From the NCBI GenBank assembly GCA_943789105.1, contig CALSSW010000002.1, positions 62,001 to 126,000 of the forward strand: a DNA stretch of 64,000 nt, in the 5' to 3' direction. The notes beneath the pieces are model-generated. The model had not been told where the DNA came from, did not search any database, and worked only from the letters and a program-made list of their open reading frames with translations. The position numbers and the translations under genes were made by a program. Within the stretch, counting starts at the first letter, position 1; each line of letters opens with the position of its first letter. This DNA comes from an uncultured Ulvibacter sp. Its GTDB lineage: Bacteria; Bacteroidota; Bacteroidia; Flavobacteriales; Flavobacteriaceae. Below are positions 34,800-43,188 of the stretch, piece after piece.

Positions 34800-37514
34800 T
34801 TAAGGTGTTTCTTTCTTATTATCGCCTACTTTTTTTTGACGTTTTAATTTCTCAATAAGCGCTTTCTTTTTAACAGGGTCTGGGGTGTTGTTAAGTGTTG
34901 GGAGTTTTTCTGAGGTTTTTTTAGCGGGAGGCGTTGGGTTAACCGCTGCTTGTTTTGGGTTCAGCCTATAGCCCTCAAGGTTCTTGTGTATCTGCACAAT
35001 CTGGTAGTTCTCTGAGGAGATACCTAAAAAATCTTTAGTGATGCTTGTAATTTTATCTTTCCTAGCCTGTTTTTGGGGTTTAGACAATACTTCTCCAAGG
35101 CCCTGGGCTCCAAGTTTTGAGTCTAGCCCGTGAACCACTACTAAGACTGTTGATGGATTGTAATAATCTGAAGACACAAACATTGTTTCTTGGTAGTTAT
35201 AGTATTCAATTGCATCGTTTAGTTGCTTTATAATGTCTGAAATTTCAGCGTCTTGTTTTTGGTCAAAAATGTATATAAGTTTAAACTTGGTGCTTTGCTT
35301 GTCTGGAAAAAACTCTTTAAACTCTAATCTTGGTATGGTGTTAGAATACAACTCTTGCGCGCTCTTTCCTTGGGGTGAATTTGGGTAGGTAAGAGAAACA
35401 AAGTTTAATGCTTTTTTATAAGCCTGGAACCCATCTTGTCTTGCAATTGCTGTTGCTTTTAATAACTCAAATTTTGGTACAATTTCGGTTCCGTTATACA
35501 GGGTGATGTATCCGTCACTTTTTTTGATAACCTCAGCATACTTAGACGCTTCAAACGCTTTGTAGAGGTCATTGTACTTGAATTCTGGGCTCGAAGCGTC
35601 AGGGGCCAGCTGAGCATTTGGATTTCTTAAAATTTCAGCATACCTAGAATCACTGTGATTGTTTAAAATATCATCCTTGTATTGTTTGGCTAGTTTTTGA
35701 TTTTCAAGCTGCCCATATATTTTGTACAAATTGTATTTTGCTGGTAAAACCAATCGCTTCTGAGGATTGTAGGCTAGTAATTGTTCCAATCTGTTGGTGG
35801 CCAAATCATACTCTTTAAACTTCTCTTTGTATATAAGACCTAATTGATAGTATGCAAAATCTCGATCTATTGTCAAGCTGTCAAGCACTTTTGGATCTGA
35901 AGGGAGTTGTTCAATGTAGGTTTTCGGGTCAAATATTTCGAGCTCAGCAATAGGTGTTGTGTCTATTTCAATTTCTTGGTCTTGGTCAAACCCGCTTGAT
36001 TTTTTTTCAGACCTTCTCCAGTTATCCTCAAGTTTTCTGTCTCCCCATAGTTTTCTAAATTCTACTTTCCCATAGGCAACGGTAGTGGGTGTATAGAAGT
36101 AAAATTTTCCGCCAGAGGGGCTTGGACCACCTGCTGATTTACGTGAAAACTCATTATTGACAATACGCGGCCCTCTATCTGAGAGCTTTGCAGCAGCTGT
36201 AGAATCTGCAATTGCCTTGGCCTTTAAATCATCGGTGTAGGCTCTAAAAAAAGAGAGCTTGTCGCTATCACTCATTTTAGTAATGCGCAAAATACTATCA
36301 TTAATTGAGGCGATGTCTTCATACTTAATAACATCGTCTAGATTTTCACGCTTCTTTTTAATACGGCGCCATTGTTTAGAGTTTTCAGCCAAATTGGTAA
36401 GAGTACTGTCGTAATATGCTCCTGCTTGTTTGTACTCGGCCTTGTCAAAATTCATTTCAGCCAAGGTCTGGTAATTGATAGATTGTAATGTTTGGTCTTC
36501 CTTGAAAGACTGGATAGATTTGTTGTAGTAAACTATTGCTAGACTATCACTTGTGGTGTTTCTGTGGTAGTCTGCCAGGGCATTATATATCTTATCCAAA
36601 AACGGGCGGTTTTCTCTGTCTTTTTCTAAATCATGTAACAAGGTCAAAAGCATTGTTTGATCTTCCTGGGCATAGTTAAAGTTTTTTGTTTTTGCCATAT
36701 GAGCATTAATCATATACACCCTTGCGGTCTTTCTATTAAAACTAATTACTTGATCAAAAGCAATATTTGCGCTGTCTTTATAATTGAGCCTATTGTATAA
36801 TTGCCCTATAATAAATGTAAAACGGCCCTTAAGCTCATAATTGTTTTCAAACTCATTGGCAAGCTTCATGTAGGGCAATGCCTGGGGTATAGAATCTAGG
36901 TTAATCATTGCTTGGGCAATCATTGCATTGGCGTCTGCAACAACTTCACCTTCTAGATTTTCTTCTCTAAGCATTTTTTGAAGACCCTCTATGGCGTACT
37001 CTTCATTGTTTAACCGAATGTTGGTTTTAGCTTTCCAGATTTTAGCATTGTTTACATTGTTACTTGTAGCAGATTTATTTAAAATAAAATTAAAAGCATC
37101 TAAAGCTGGAATAAATCGATTATCATAATAACGGGCCTTCCCTAAAAGCATGTAGGCCTCGTCTATTTGCGGGTTGTACTCTTTCCCGCCAATATACATA
37201 GAGTGCTTTTGTATGGCTTTAACCGCCTTTTCTTCTGCGGTGTTAAAATTTGGGTCTTTTGAGTCTGTGTCAAACCCATCAAGGTCAACAACTTCGATAC
37301 GCTCTACAGGAAGAATTTGATAGTAATCATCCCGGTAGGTTTGAGCGAGAGCTTCTTTACCTTGTATAAAAGCATTATTGCCATTAAATAGGGTATTGTA
37401 CTCTGTAGAAACTGCGTGAAATTTTTTGTTTAAAAAGGTGTCTTTTTTTCTTGAACACGCTGTTAGAGCTAGGATAGCCAATAAAAAAAGAGAAGTATAT
37501 TGTATGGGCTTCAA
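34800..37514 (-). CDS. porW: T9SS/gliding lipoprotein PorW/SprE-type
   Basis: 904 residues with a lipoprotein signal (LLAILALTACSRKK). Most of the protein is TPR-like helical repeats (AYMLLGKARYYDNRFIPALD, YNRLNYKDSANIAFDQVI and YYQLGLIYKEKFKEYDLATN). The family is the SprE/PorW lipoprotein required for type IX secretion and, in gliding species, motility; it links parts of the secretion machine at the periplasmic face. Assignment rests on size, lipoprotein signal, TPR content and the neighbourhood beside bactofilin and ATP synthase genes, which I recall for flavobacterial sprE. The presence of T9SS cargo in this window agrees. Confidence 0.88.
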   Translation of the reverse strand: MKPIQYTSLFLLAILALTACSRKKDTFLNKKFHAVSTEYNTLFNGNNAFIQGKEALAQTYRDDYYQILPVERIEVVDLDGFDTDSKDPNFNTAEEKAVKAIQKHSMYIGGKEYNPQIDEAYMLLGKARYYDNRFIPALDAFNFILNKSATSNNVNNAKIWKAKTNIRLNNEEYAIEGLQKMLREENLEGEVVADANAMIAQAMINLDSIPQALPYMKLANEFENNYELKGRFTFIIGQLYNRLNYKDSANIAFDQVISFNRKTARVYMINAHMAKTKNFNYAQEDQTMLLTLLHDLEKDRENRPFLDKIYNALADYHRNTTSDSLAIVYYNKSIQSFKEDQTLQSINYQTLAEMNFDKAEYKQAGAYYDSTLTNLAENSKQWRRIKKKRENLDDVIKYEDIASINDSILRITKMSDSDKLSFFRAYTDDLKAKAIADSTAAAKLSDRGPRIVNNEFSRKSAGGPSPSGGKFYFYTPTTVAYGKVEFRKLWGDRKLEDNWRRSEKKSSGFDQDQEIEIDTTPIAELEIFDPKTYIEQLPSDPKVLDSLTIDRDFAYYQLGLIYKEKFKEYDLATNRLEQLLAYNPQKRLVLPAKYNLYKIYGQLENQKLAKQYKDDILNNHSDSRYAEILRNPNAQLAPDASSPEFKYNDLYKAFEASKYAEVIKKSDGYITLYNGTEIVPKFELLKATAIARQDGFQAYKKALNFVSLTYPNSPQGKSAQELYSNTIPRLEFKEFFPDKQSTKFKLIYIFDQKQDAEISDIIKQLNDAIEYYNYQETMFVSSDYYNPSTVLVVVHGLDSKLGAQGLGEVLSKPQKQARKDKITSITKDFLGISSENYQIVQIHKNLEGYRLNPKQAAVNPTPPAKKTSEKLPTLNNTPDPVKKKALIEKLKRQKKVGDNKKETP

Positions 37515-37661
37515 AATGTGTTTGGTTTGTTAGTTATAATAACTTAAAACGTTTGTTTTTAGTATCTAAACGGGTAATAGAGTGGTAAAAATACGTTTCT
37601 TTTTGGTTTTAGGTTGAAATTTTGCTCAAAAATGAAGTTTTGTCGGGTAGATGTACGGGGC

Positions 37662-37689
37662 TTTGATTGACAAATTTGTACTATTTTTG
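37662..37689 (+). promoter_or_regulatory. Promoter for the 47-residue membrane protein gene
   Basis: TTTG, 16 bases, then TATTTTTG, an exact TAnnTTTG. The ATG at 37709 lies 19 bases beyond, giving a short leader. Confidence 0.5.
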
Positions 37690-37708
37690 CTGTATAATAT
37701 ATGTAACA

Positions 37709-37852
37709 ATGGACGTTTTCAATTACCTCAATGGCCAAAGTGGCTTTATGATTTTAGCCTTTTTTGTAGTACTGGTAGTTTTATATAGAAAATATAAAAG
37801 CTATCGTTACTTTAAAGACATGAAAAAAGCAAGAAAAAATAAGCAAAAGTAA
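37709..37852 (+). CDS. 47-residue single-pass membrane protein
   Basis: Start at 37709 (MDVFNYLNGQSG); the ORF-track start 42 bases upstream overlaps the promoter, so I reject it. One membrane helix (FMILAFFVVLVVLYR) is followed by a strongly basic tail (KYKSYRYFKDMKKARKNKQK), which by the positive-inside rule should be cytoplasmic. No family is recognised. The gene has its own promoter and ends 14 bases before queD. A small membrane-protein regulator is possible but unproven. Confidence 0.65.
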   Translation: MDVFNYLNGQSGFMILAFFVVLVVLYRKYKSYRYFKDMKKARKNKQK

Positions 37853-37854
37853 CC

Positions 37855-37862
37855 TATCTTTG
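37855..37862 (+). promoter_or_regulatory. -7 promoter box for queD
   Basis: TATCTTTG, exact TAnnTTTG, four bases before the queD ATG. This would give a leaderless or nearly leaderless transcript. Confidence 0.4.
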
Positions 37863-37866
37863 CCAT

Positions 37867-38316
37867 ATGAAATCTATACGTATTACCAAACAATTTTCAT
37901 TTGAAACCGGCCATGCACTATACGGGTATGACGGAAAGTGTCGTAATATTCACGGCCATAGTTTTAAGCTTTATGTAACTGTTATTGGCAATCCAATTGC
38001 AGATTCTTCTCATGTCAAGTATGGTATGGTAATCGACTTTAGCGATTTAAAAAAAATAGTGAAAGAGGAGATTGTAGATGTTTTTGATCACGCCACAGTT
38101 TTTAATAAAAACACCCCTCACGTAGAACTTGCCAAAGAATTAAGCGATCGTGGGCACAATGTTTTACTAGTAAACTACCAACCAACTAGCGAAATGATGG
38201 TGATTGATTTTGCCGAAAAAATAAAACAACGCCTCCCTAAACAAACACAACTGTTCTCTTTAAGATTACAAGAAACTGCCTCTAGCTATGCAGAGTGGTA
38301 TGCCGGTGACAACTAA
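37867..38316 (+). CDS. queD: 6-carboxy-5,6,7,8-tetrahydropterin synthase
   Basis: 149 residues of the 6-pyruvoyl-tetrahydropterin synthase/QueD family. The zinc-binding histidines appear in FETGHALYG and in NIHGHSFKLYVTV; the C of GKCRNIHGH is the catalytic cysteine expected for QueD. Also visible are MVIDFSDLKK, FDHATVFN and the C-terminal LRLQETASSYAEW. It makes the second intermediate of the queuosine pathway for tRNA modification; a role in tetrahydrobiopterin synthesis is less likely. Other queuosine genes are not in the window. Confidence 0.9.
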   Translation: MKSIRITKQFSFETGHALYGYDGKCRNIHGHSFKLYVTVIGNPIADSSHVKYGMVIDFSDLKKIVKEEIVDVFDHATVFNKNTPHVELAKELSDRGHNVLLVNYQPTSEMMVIDFAEKIKQRLPKQTQLFSLRLQETASSYAEWYAGDN

Positions 38317-38365
38317 ACAGCGGCCTTATCTGGAGCTCAAGAGTGGCAATTCGTAAATTTCCAAC

Positions 38366-38373
38366 TATATTTG
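38366..38373 (+). promoter_or_regulatory. -7 promoter box for lpxH
   Basis: TATATTTG, exact TAnnTTTG, four bases before the ATG at 38378. A TGG lies 19 bases upstream of it; the -33 element is weak. Confidence 0.4.
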
Positions 38374-38377
38374 AACC

Positions 38378-39148
38378 ATGCAAATTCCTCCAGGAAAAAA
38401 AATATATTTCTCTAGCGACAATCATCTTGGTGCTCCTACAGCTGCACAGAGCCTTCCCAGAGAACAAAAATTTGTGCGCTGGCTTGACACGGTTAAAAAA
38501 GACGCAGCCGCTATCTTTTTACTAGGAGATTTGTTTGATTTTTGGTTTGAGTACAGAACTGTGGTGCCTAAGGGTTTTGTTCGTGTACTTGGTAAACTAG
38601 CAGAAATTAGTGACAGTGGCATTCCTATTTACTTTTTTGTTGGAAACCATGATCTGTGGATGGGAGACTATTTTGAAAAAGAGCTCAACATACCGACCTA
38701 TAGAGATGTAAAAGAGTTTACCTTCAATGACAAAGTGTTTCTCATTGGCCATGGTGATGGAAAAGGCCCTGGTGATATAGGTTACAAACGAATGAAAAAG
38801 GTGTTTACCAATCCCGTTTTTAAATGGCTCTTTAGATGGTTTCATCCAGAACTAGGAATGCGTTTAGCACAATACCTATCTGTAAAAAACAAACTCATAT
38901 CTGGAGATGATGACAAGGTGTTCTTAGGAGAAGAGCAAGAGTGGTTGGCCCAATATGCTAAAAGAAAGCTAGAAACAAAACACTATGATTACTTTATTTT
39001 TGGCCACCGTCATTTAGCCATGAAAATAAAGATAAGCGACACCAGCACCTACCACAACCTAGGTGATTGGATTACACAATACACCTATGGTGTTTTTGAT
39101 GGCCAGGAGTTTTCTCTCCAGGAGTTTGAGGACCCAAAAACTAACTAG
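38378..39148 (+). CDS. lpxH: UDP-2,3-diacylglucosamine diphosphatase
   Basis: 256-residue calcineurin-like phosphoesterase. Metal ligands are in FSSDNHLG, LLGDLFDFWFEY, VGNHDLWMGDY, IGHGDGKGPGD and IFGHRHLA. LpxH hydrolyses UDP-2,3-diacylglucosamine to lipid X and UMP in lipid A synthesis, at the membrane surface. The DFWFEY and GNHDLWMGD motifs are specific to the LpxH branch. The start is fixed by the N-terminal MQIPPGKKIYFSSD. Its end overlaps the convergent recJ stop by eight bases. Confidence 0.92.
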   Translation: MQIPPGKKIYFSSDNHLGAPTAAQSLPREQKFVRWLDTVKKDAAAIFLLGDLFDFWFEYRTVVPKGFVRVLGKLAEISDSGIPIYFFVGNHDLWMGDYFEKELNIPTYRDVKEFTFNDKVFLIGHGDGKGPGDIGYKRMKKVFTNPVFKWLFRWFHPELGMRLAQYLSVKNKLISGDDDKVFLGEEQEWLAQYAKRKLETKHYDYFIFGHRHLAMKIKISDTSTYHNLGDWITQYTYGVFDGQEFSLQEFEDPKTN

Positions 39149-40835
39149 GCTGTATATCTTTTATCCTTAATTGCAAACTCACTTTCCCTTGCCATAGGTT
39201 TTCATCAATACAATACACCGCTTTAAAGGGGGTATTCGAGCATGCCGTGTCTTTTTTGTCTCCAAGACCAAAACCAATCCCTACAATAGCATTTGTGTTT
39301 GCTTGTTGTACCGTGAGGCGTAAATGAGTTTTATCTGCCCCAACACATTTTCCATACCCGGTATCTTTTAGGTTTTGGGTCATGAAAACTGGTTGCCTGT
39401 TTCCAGGACCAAAGGGTGCAAATTGTTTTAAAATTCTATGAAATTTTGGTGTGATATCTGCCAAATCTAGTTGGGCATCTATATTAATTTCTGGACTTAG
39501 TAGTATGGGGTCTATGGTTTGAGAAACCACTTTTTCAAACTGCGCCTTAAAGCCTGGATAGTCTTTTTCTTGCAAGGTTAGCCCTGCTGCGTATTTATGA
39601 CCTCCAAACTGCTCAATGTATTGCGCGCAGGCCTCCAAAGCATTATAAACATCAAATCCCTTTACAGAACGTGCAGATGCCGCTAACTTATCTCCACTTT
39701 TTGTAAACACCAAAGTGGGGCGATAATAGGTTTCTATTAATCTAGAAGCTACAATACCTATAACCCCTTTATGCCAATGCTCTTTATAGACAACAGTTGT
39801 GCTGTTTTCCTGCTCGCTTGCTTGAGTTATTTGCACCAAAGCTTCTTTGGTGATTTGTTTGTCAGCGTCTTTTCTATCTGCGTTAAAGAGTTCTATTTCG
39901 CTCGCCCATTGATCGGCGCTTTGCGGGTCTGTCTCAACTAGAAGGCTAACGGCATGATTTCCGTGCTTCATCCTGCCGGCAGCATTAATTCTTGGTGCAA
40001 TAATAAAAACAACATCTGTAATGGTCAAGGCGGTTTTGTTGACCTGTTTTAATATGGCTTGGTACCCTACCCTAGGGTTGCTATTAATAACCTGAAGGCC
40101 ATAATAGGCCAACACTCTGTTTTCTCCAGTTATAGGAACAATATCTGCGCCAATGGCAGTGGCAACAAGGTCTAGATACAGCAGTAAATCTTCAATGGTT
40201 TGCCCGCGCTTAGACCCAAGAGCTTGTATGAGTTTAAACCCTATGCCACAACCACAGAGTTCTTTGTATGGGTATGAGCAATCATCTCTTTTAGGGTCTA
40301 AAACCGCGACTGCTTTAGGAATCTTAGCTCCAGGGCGGTGATGGTCGCAAATGATAAAATCAATCCCTTTTTTGCTTGCATAGGCTACTTTTTCTGTGGC
40401 TTTTATTCCGCAATCCAAGGCAATAATTAGCGTGACGTCATTGTTTTGAGCAAAATCAATTCCTTTATAAGAAACGCCATATCCTTCATCATAGCGATCT
40501 GGAATATAAGTGGCTATATTAGGGTAATAGGTTTTTAAATAACTGCTTAATAGCGCAACGCTGGTAGTGCCATCTACGTCATAATCTCCATAAACTAAAA
40601 TATTTTCTTGGGCCTTTATAGCCTTTTGTATTCGCTTTACTGCAAGATCCATGTCTTGCATTAAAAAAGGGTCATGCAGCTCCTCTAGACTGGGTCTAAA
40701 AAAACGCTTGGCTTGATCGAAGGTGGTGATGCCTCTTTGCACCAAAAGAGAGCTCAGTAAAGGATCAATCCCGAGGGCTTGTGCTAAATGAGTTACAATT
40801 TCTAAATTTTGTTTTGGGAATAGGTTCCAGCGCAT
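39141..40835 (-). CDS. recJ: Single-stranded DNA exonuclease RecJ
   Basis: 564 residues. The DHH-phosphoesterase motifs are VYGDYDVDGTTSVALL, ALDCGI, ICDHHRPG (the DHH motif) and the DHHA1 domain with GGHKYAAGLTL. RecJ degrades single-stranded DNA 5' to 3' in recombination and mismatch repair. The C-terminal OB-like domain is present (FAPFGPGNRQPVF). It is convergent with lpxH and overlaps it by eight bases. Confidence 0.95.
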   Translation of the reverse strand: MRWNLFPKQNLEIVTHLAQALGIDPLLSSLLVQRGITTFDQAKRFFRPSLEELHDPFLMQDMDLAVKRIQKAIKAQENILVYGDYDVDGTTSVALLSSYLKTYYPNIATYIPDRYDEGYGVSYKGIDFAQNNDVTLIIALDCGIKATEKVAYASKKGIDFIICDHHRPGAKIPKAVAVLDPKRDDCSYPYKELCGCGIGFKLIQALGSKRGQTIEDLLLYLDLVATAIGADIVPITGENRVLAYYGLQVINSNPRVGYQAILKQVNKTALTITDVVFIIAPRINAAGRMKHGNHAVSLLVETDPQSADQWASEIELFNADRKDADKQITKEALVQITQASEQENSTTVVYKEHWHKGVIGIVASRLIETYYRPTLVFTKSGDKLAASARSVKGFDVYNALEACAQYIEQFGGHKYAAGLTLQEKDYPGFKAQFEKVVSQTIDPILLSPEINIDAQLDLADITPKFHRILKQFAPFGPGNRQPVFMTQNLKDTGYGKCVGADKTHLRLTVQQANTNAIVGIGFGLGDKKDTACSNTPFKAVYCIDENLWQGKVSLQLRIKDIQPS

Positions 40836-40981
40836 AGGTTTGAAAATTACAAAAATATAAAACGATACACCCTATGTCTTTAGATTTATACCTTCAAATT
40901 CAAGAATTATAGGCTGTTTTTTTGTTTGTAAAATCTTAAGCCCACCGATTTACCCCAAAGCATAATAATCAAGGCAATGAT

Positions 40982-41011
40982 TTTGTATGGCTTAAGATAT
41001 TTCTATTTTTA
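40982..41011 (+). promoter_or_regulatory. Promoter for the AhpD-like gene
   Basis: TTTG, 18-base spacer, TATTTTTA, close to the TTTG/TAnnTTTG consensus, about 30 bases before the ATG. Confidence 0.5.
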
Positions 41012-41041
41012 CGAGATAAATTTTTAATTAAAAAATACACC

Positions 41042-41632
41042 ATGGCATTAGTAACTCCATTATCTGCAGATCACGATGATACTACAAAAGAACTTGCCGC
41101 TTTTTTTAACGAAACGCTTGGATTTTGCCCAAATAGCGTGCTTACCATGCAAAGAAGACCTGCCATTAGCAGGGCCTTTATAAACCTTAATAAAGCAGTG
41201 ATGACAAACGATGGCCGTGTTAGCTCGTCTCTAAAGCGAATGATTGCTTGGGTGAGTAGTAATGCAACAGGGTGTAGGTATTGTCAAGCCCATGCCATAA
41301 GAGCCGCTGAACGCTATGGAGCAGAGAAAGAACAACTAGATAATATTTGGGACTACAGAACACACGAGGCTTTTAGCGAGGCCGAGCGTGCTGCGCTTGA
41401 TTTTTCATTGCAAGCATCACAAGTACCCAACGCTGTAGATGTGGCAATTAAGCAGCGGCTCTATACCTACTGGAATGAGGGAGAGATTGTAGAAATGTTG
41501 GGGGTTATCTCTTTGTTTGGGTACCTAAACCGCTGGAATGACTCTATGGGTACCACTATTGAAGAGGGCGCAATACACAGCGGTAACAAACACCTAGGAA
41601 AACACGGCTGGGAAAAAGGAAAACATCTTTAA
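41042..41632 (+). CDS. Carboxymuconolactone decarboxylase/AhpD-like peroxidase-related protein
   Basis: 196 residues, mostly helical. The redox motif is GCRYCQAHAIRAAERYG, i.e. CxxCxxH, as in AhpD-like alkylhydroperoxidases; the second cysteine would be the attacking one. The N-terminal half (FNETLGFCPNSVLTMQRRP) fits peroxidase-related CMD proteins. It probably reduces hydroperoxides with a thiol partner. No AhpC gene is next to it. It has its own promoter-like sequence and is convergent with rsmI. Confidence 0.85.
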   Translation: MALVTPLSADHDDTTKELAAFFNETLGFCPNSVLTMQRRPAISRAFINLNKAVMTNDGRVSSSLKRMIAWVSSNATGCRYCQAHAIRAAERYGAEKEQLDNIWDYRTHEAFSEAERAALDFSLQASQVPNAVDVAIKQRLYTYWNEGEIVEMLGVISLFGYLNRWNDSMGTTIEEGAIHSGNKHLGKHGWEKGKHL

Positions 41633-41645
41633 TTACTAGCGTAGT

Positions 41646-42317
41646 TTATTTTTTTGCTCCAACAATGAGTACTATTTCTCCTTTTGGGGCTTTAGCCTCA
41701 AATACAGAGAGCACTTCTTGGGCGGTTCCTCTAATAGTTTGCTCATGTAGTTTGGAGATTTCTCTTGAAACAGACACGGGGCGGTCTTGGCCAAAATACT
41801 CAATGATTTGCGCTAAGGTTTTTAATAGCTTATGTGGTGACTCATAAAAAATAATGGTGCGCGTTTCTTGAGCCAGTAATTTTAATCTGGTTTGACGGCC
41901 TTTTTTTGGTGGCAAAAACCCTTCAAAAACAAATTTATCATTAGGTAAACCACTATTTACAAGAGCCGGTACAAAGGCTGTAGCCCCTGGCAGGCAATCT
42001 ACCTCAACACCTGCCTCCACACAGGCGCGTGTCAATAAAAATCCTGGATCACTAATGGCTGGGGTACCGGCGTCACTAATAAGTGCAACGCTTTGCCCGC
42101 TTTTAATACGAGATACAATAGCAGCGGTAGTTTTATGCTCATTATGCATATGGTGAGAATGCATCTGGGTAGTAATTTCAAAATGTTTTAATAACTTACC
42201 GCTAGTTCTTGTATCTTCGGCAAGGATCAAATCAACCTCTTGCAATACTTCTATAGCACGAAAAGTAATGTCTTTTAAATTGCCAATTGGCGTAGGCACT
42301 AAATATAATTTTGACAT
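41646..42317 (-). CDS. rsmI: 16S rRNA (cytidine1402-2'-O)-methyltransferase
   Basis: 223-residue tetrapyrrole-methylase-fold enzyme that methylates C1402 of 16S rRNA with S-adenosylmethionine. Recognised by YLVPTPIGNLKDITFRAIEVL, ILAEDTRTSGKLL, SDAGTPAISDPGF, LPGATAFVPALVNSGLP and FYESPHKL. At 223 residues it lacks the longer C-terminal part of E. coli RsmI (286 residues), as in many Bacteroidetes. Single gene between convergent AhpD-like and divergent tdk. Confidence 0.94.
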   Translation of the reverse strand: MSKLYLVPTPIGNLKDITFRAIEVLQEVDLILAEDTRTSGKLLKHFEITTQMHSHHMHNEHKTTAAIVSRIKSGQSVALISDAGTPAISDPGFLLTRACVEAGVEVDCLPGATAFVPALVNSGLPNDKFVFEGFLPPKKGRQTRLKLLAQETRTIIFYESPHKLLKTLAQIIEYFGQDRPVSVSREISKLHEQTIRGTAQEVLSVFEAKAPKGEIVLIVGAKK

Positions 42318-42440
42318 ATCTATAGTATTAAAAAGGAATGGTTAAATCCCTGTGAGCAATATAAGAATTCCTGCAATCAATAGGGAGTTTTCTTGTCTGT
42401 GGTTTTGTTAGGGGAAGGTTTTTTTAATTTAGGAGATAAA

Positions 42441-42471
42441 TTTATGGTTTATCTTGTATGCTCTATTTTTG
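42441..42471 (+). promoter_or_regulatory. Promoter for tdk-alr
   Basis: TTTA, 19-base spacer, TATTTTTG (exact TAnnTTTG). The start codon lies about 67 bases further on, giving a leader of about 60 bases. Confidence 0.45.
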
Positions 42472-42538
42472 TTTTTATAAATTTACCCAACCGAAATCTA
42501 AAATGGAATCCTTTTTTGTTTTCCTTTAATACCTAATT

Positions 42539-43174
42539 ATGTTTTTAGAAAATACCGTAAATCAAAAAGAGCAATTTGGCTGGATCGAAGTCATTAGTGG
42601 TTCTATGTTTTCTGGTAAAACCGAAGAACTTATTAGGCGCTTAAAGCGCGCGCAATTTGCGCGTCAAAAAGTAGAAATTTTTAAGCCTGCCTTAGACACC
42701 CGCTTTGATGACGACCAGGTGGTGTCTCATGACAAAAACCACATACGGTCTACAGCAGTTCCCGCCGCTGCAAATATTCCTATTTTGGCAGATAACTGTG
42801 ATGTTGTGGGTATAGATGAGACGCAATTCTTTGATGATGAAATTGTAAAGGTCTGTAACGATTTGGCAAACCGCGGGGTTCGCGTTATTGTGGCTGGTTT
42901 AGACATGGATTTTAAAGGCAATCCTTTTGGGCCTATGCCTGCCCTAATGGCCACAGCAGAGTATGTGACAAAAGTGCATGCGGTGTGTCCTCGAACAGGA
43001 AATTTGGCAAACTATAGTTTTAGAAAATCTCAAAGTAATGATTTAGTACTCCTTGGAGAAACAGAAGAATATGAGCCGCTAAGCCGTGCTGCTTTTTACA
43101 AGGCAAGGTTAAAAGAAAAACTACGTACTCTTGATGTACAAGAGCCAGAAGAGGTTACTCCCAAAAACAAATAA
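42539..43174 (+). CDS. tdk: Thymidine kinase
   Basis: 211-residue type II thymidine kinase. The phosphate-binding loop is SGSMFSGKTEELIRRLKRA, and the Walker B/catalytic region is GIDETQFFDDEIV. The C-terminal lasso with NLANYSFRKS and YEPLSRAAFYKARL aligns with the thymidine-binding loop. Only one cysteine (HAVCPRT) remains where most relatives have four zinc ligands, which I recall as usual in Bacteroidetes. The enzyme salvages thymidine to dTMP. It is followed 14 bases later by alr, so the two are probably one operon. Confidence 0.93.
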   Translation: MFLENTVNQKEQFGWIEVISGSMFSGKTEELIRRLKRAQFARQKVEIFKPALDTRFDDDQVVSHDKNHIRSTAVPAAANIPILADNCDVVGIDETQFFDDEIVKVCNDLANRGVRVIVAGLDMDFKGNPFGPMPALMATAEYVTKVHAVCPRTGNLANYSFRKSQSNDLVLLGETEEYEPLSRAAFYKARLKEKLRTLDVQEPEEVTPKNK

Positions 43175-43188
43175 GCGCACCTATAAAA

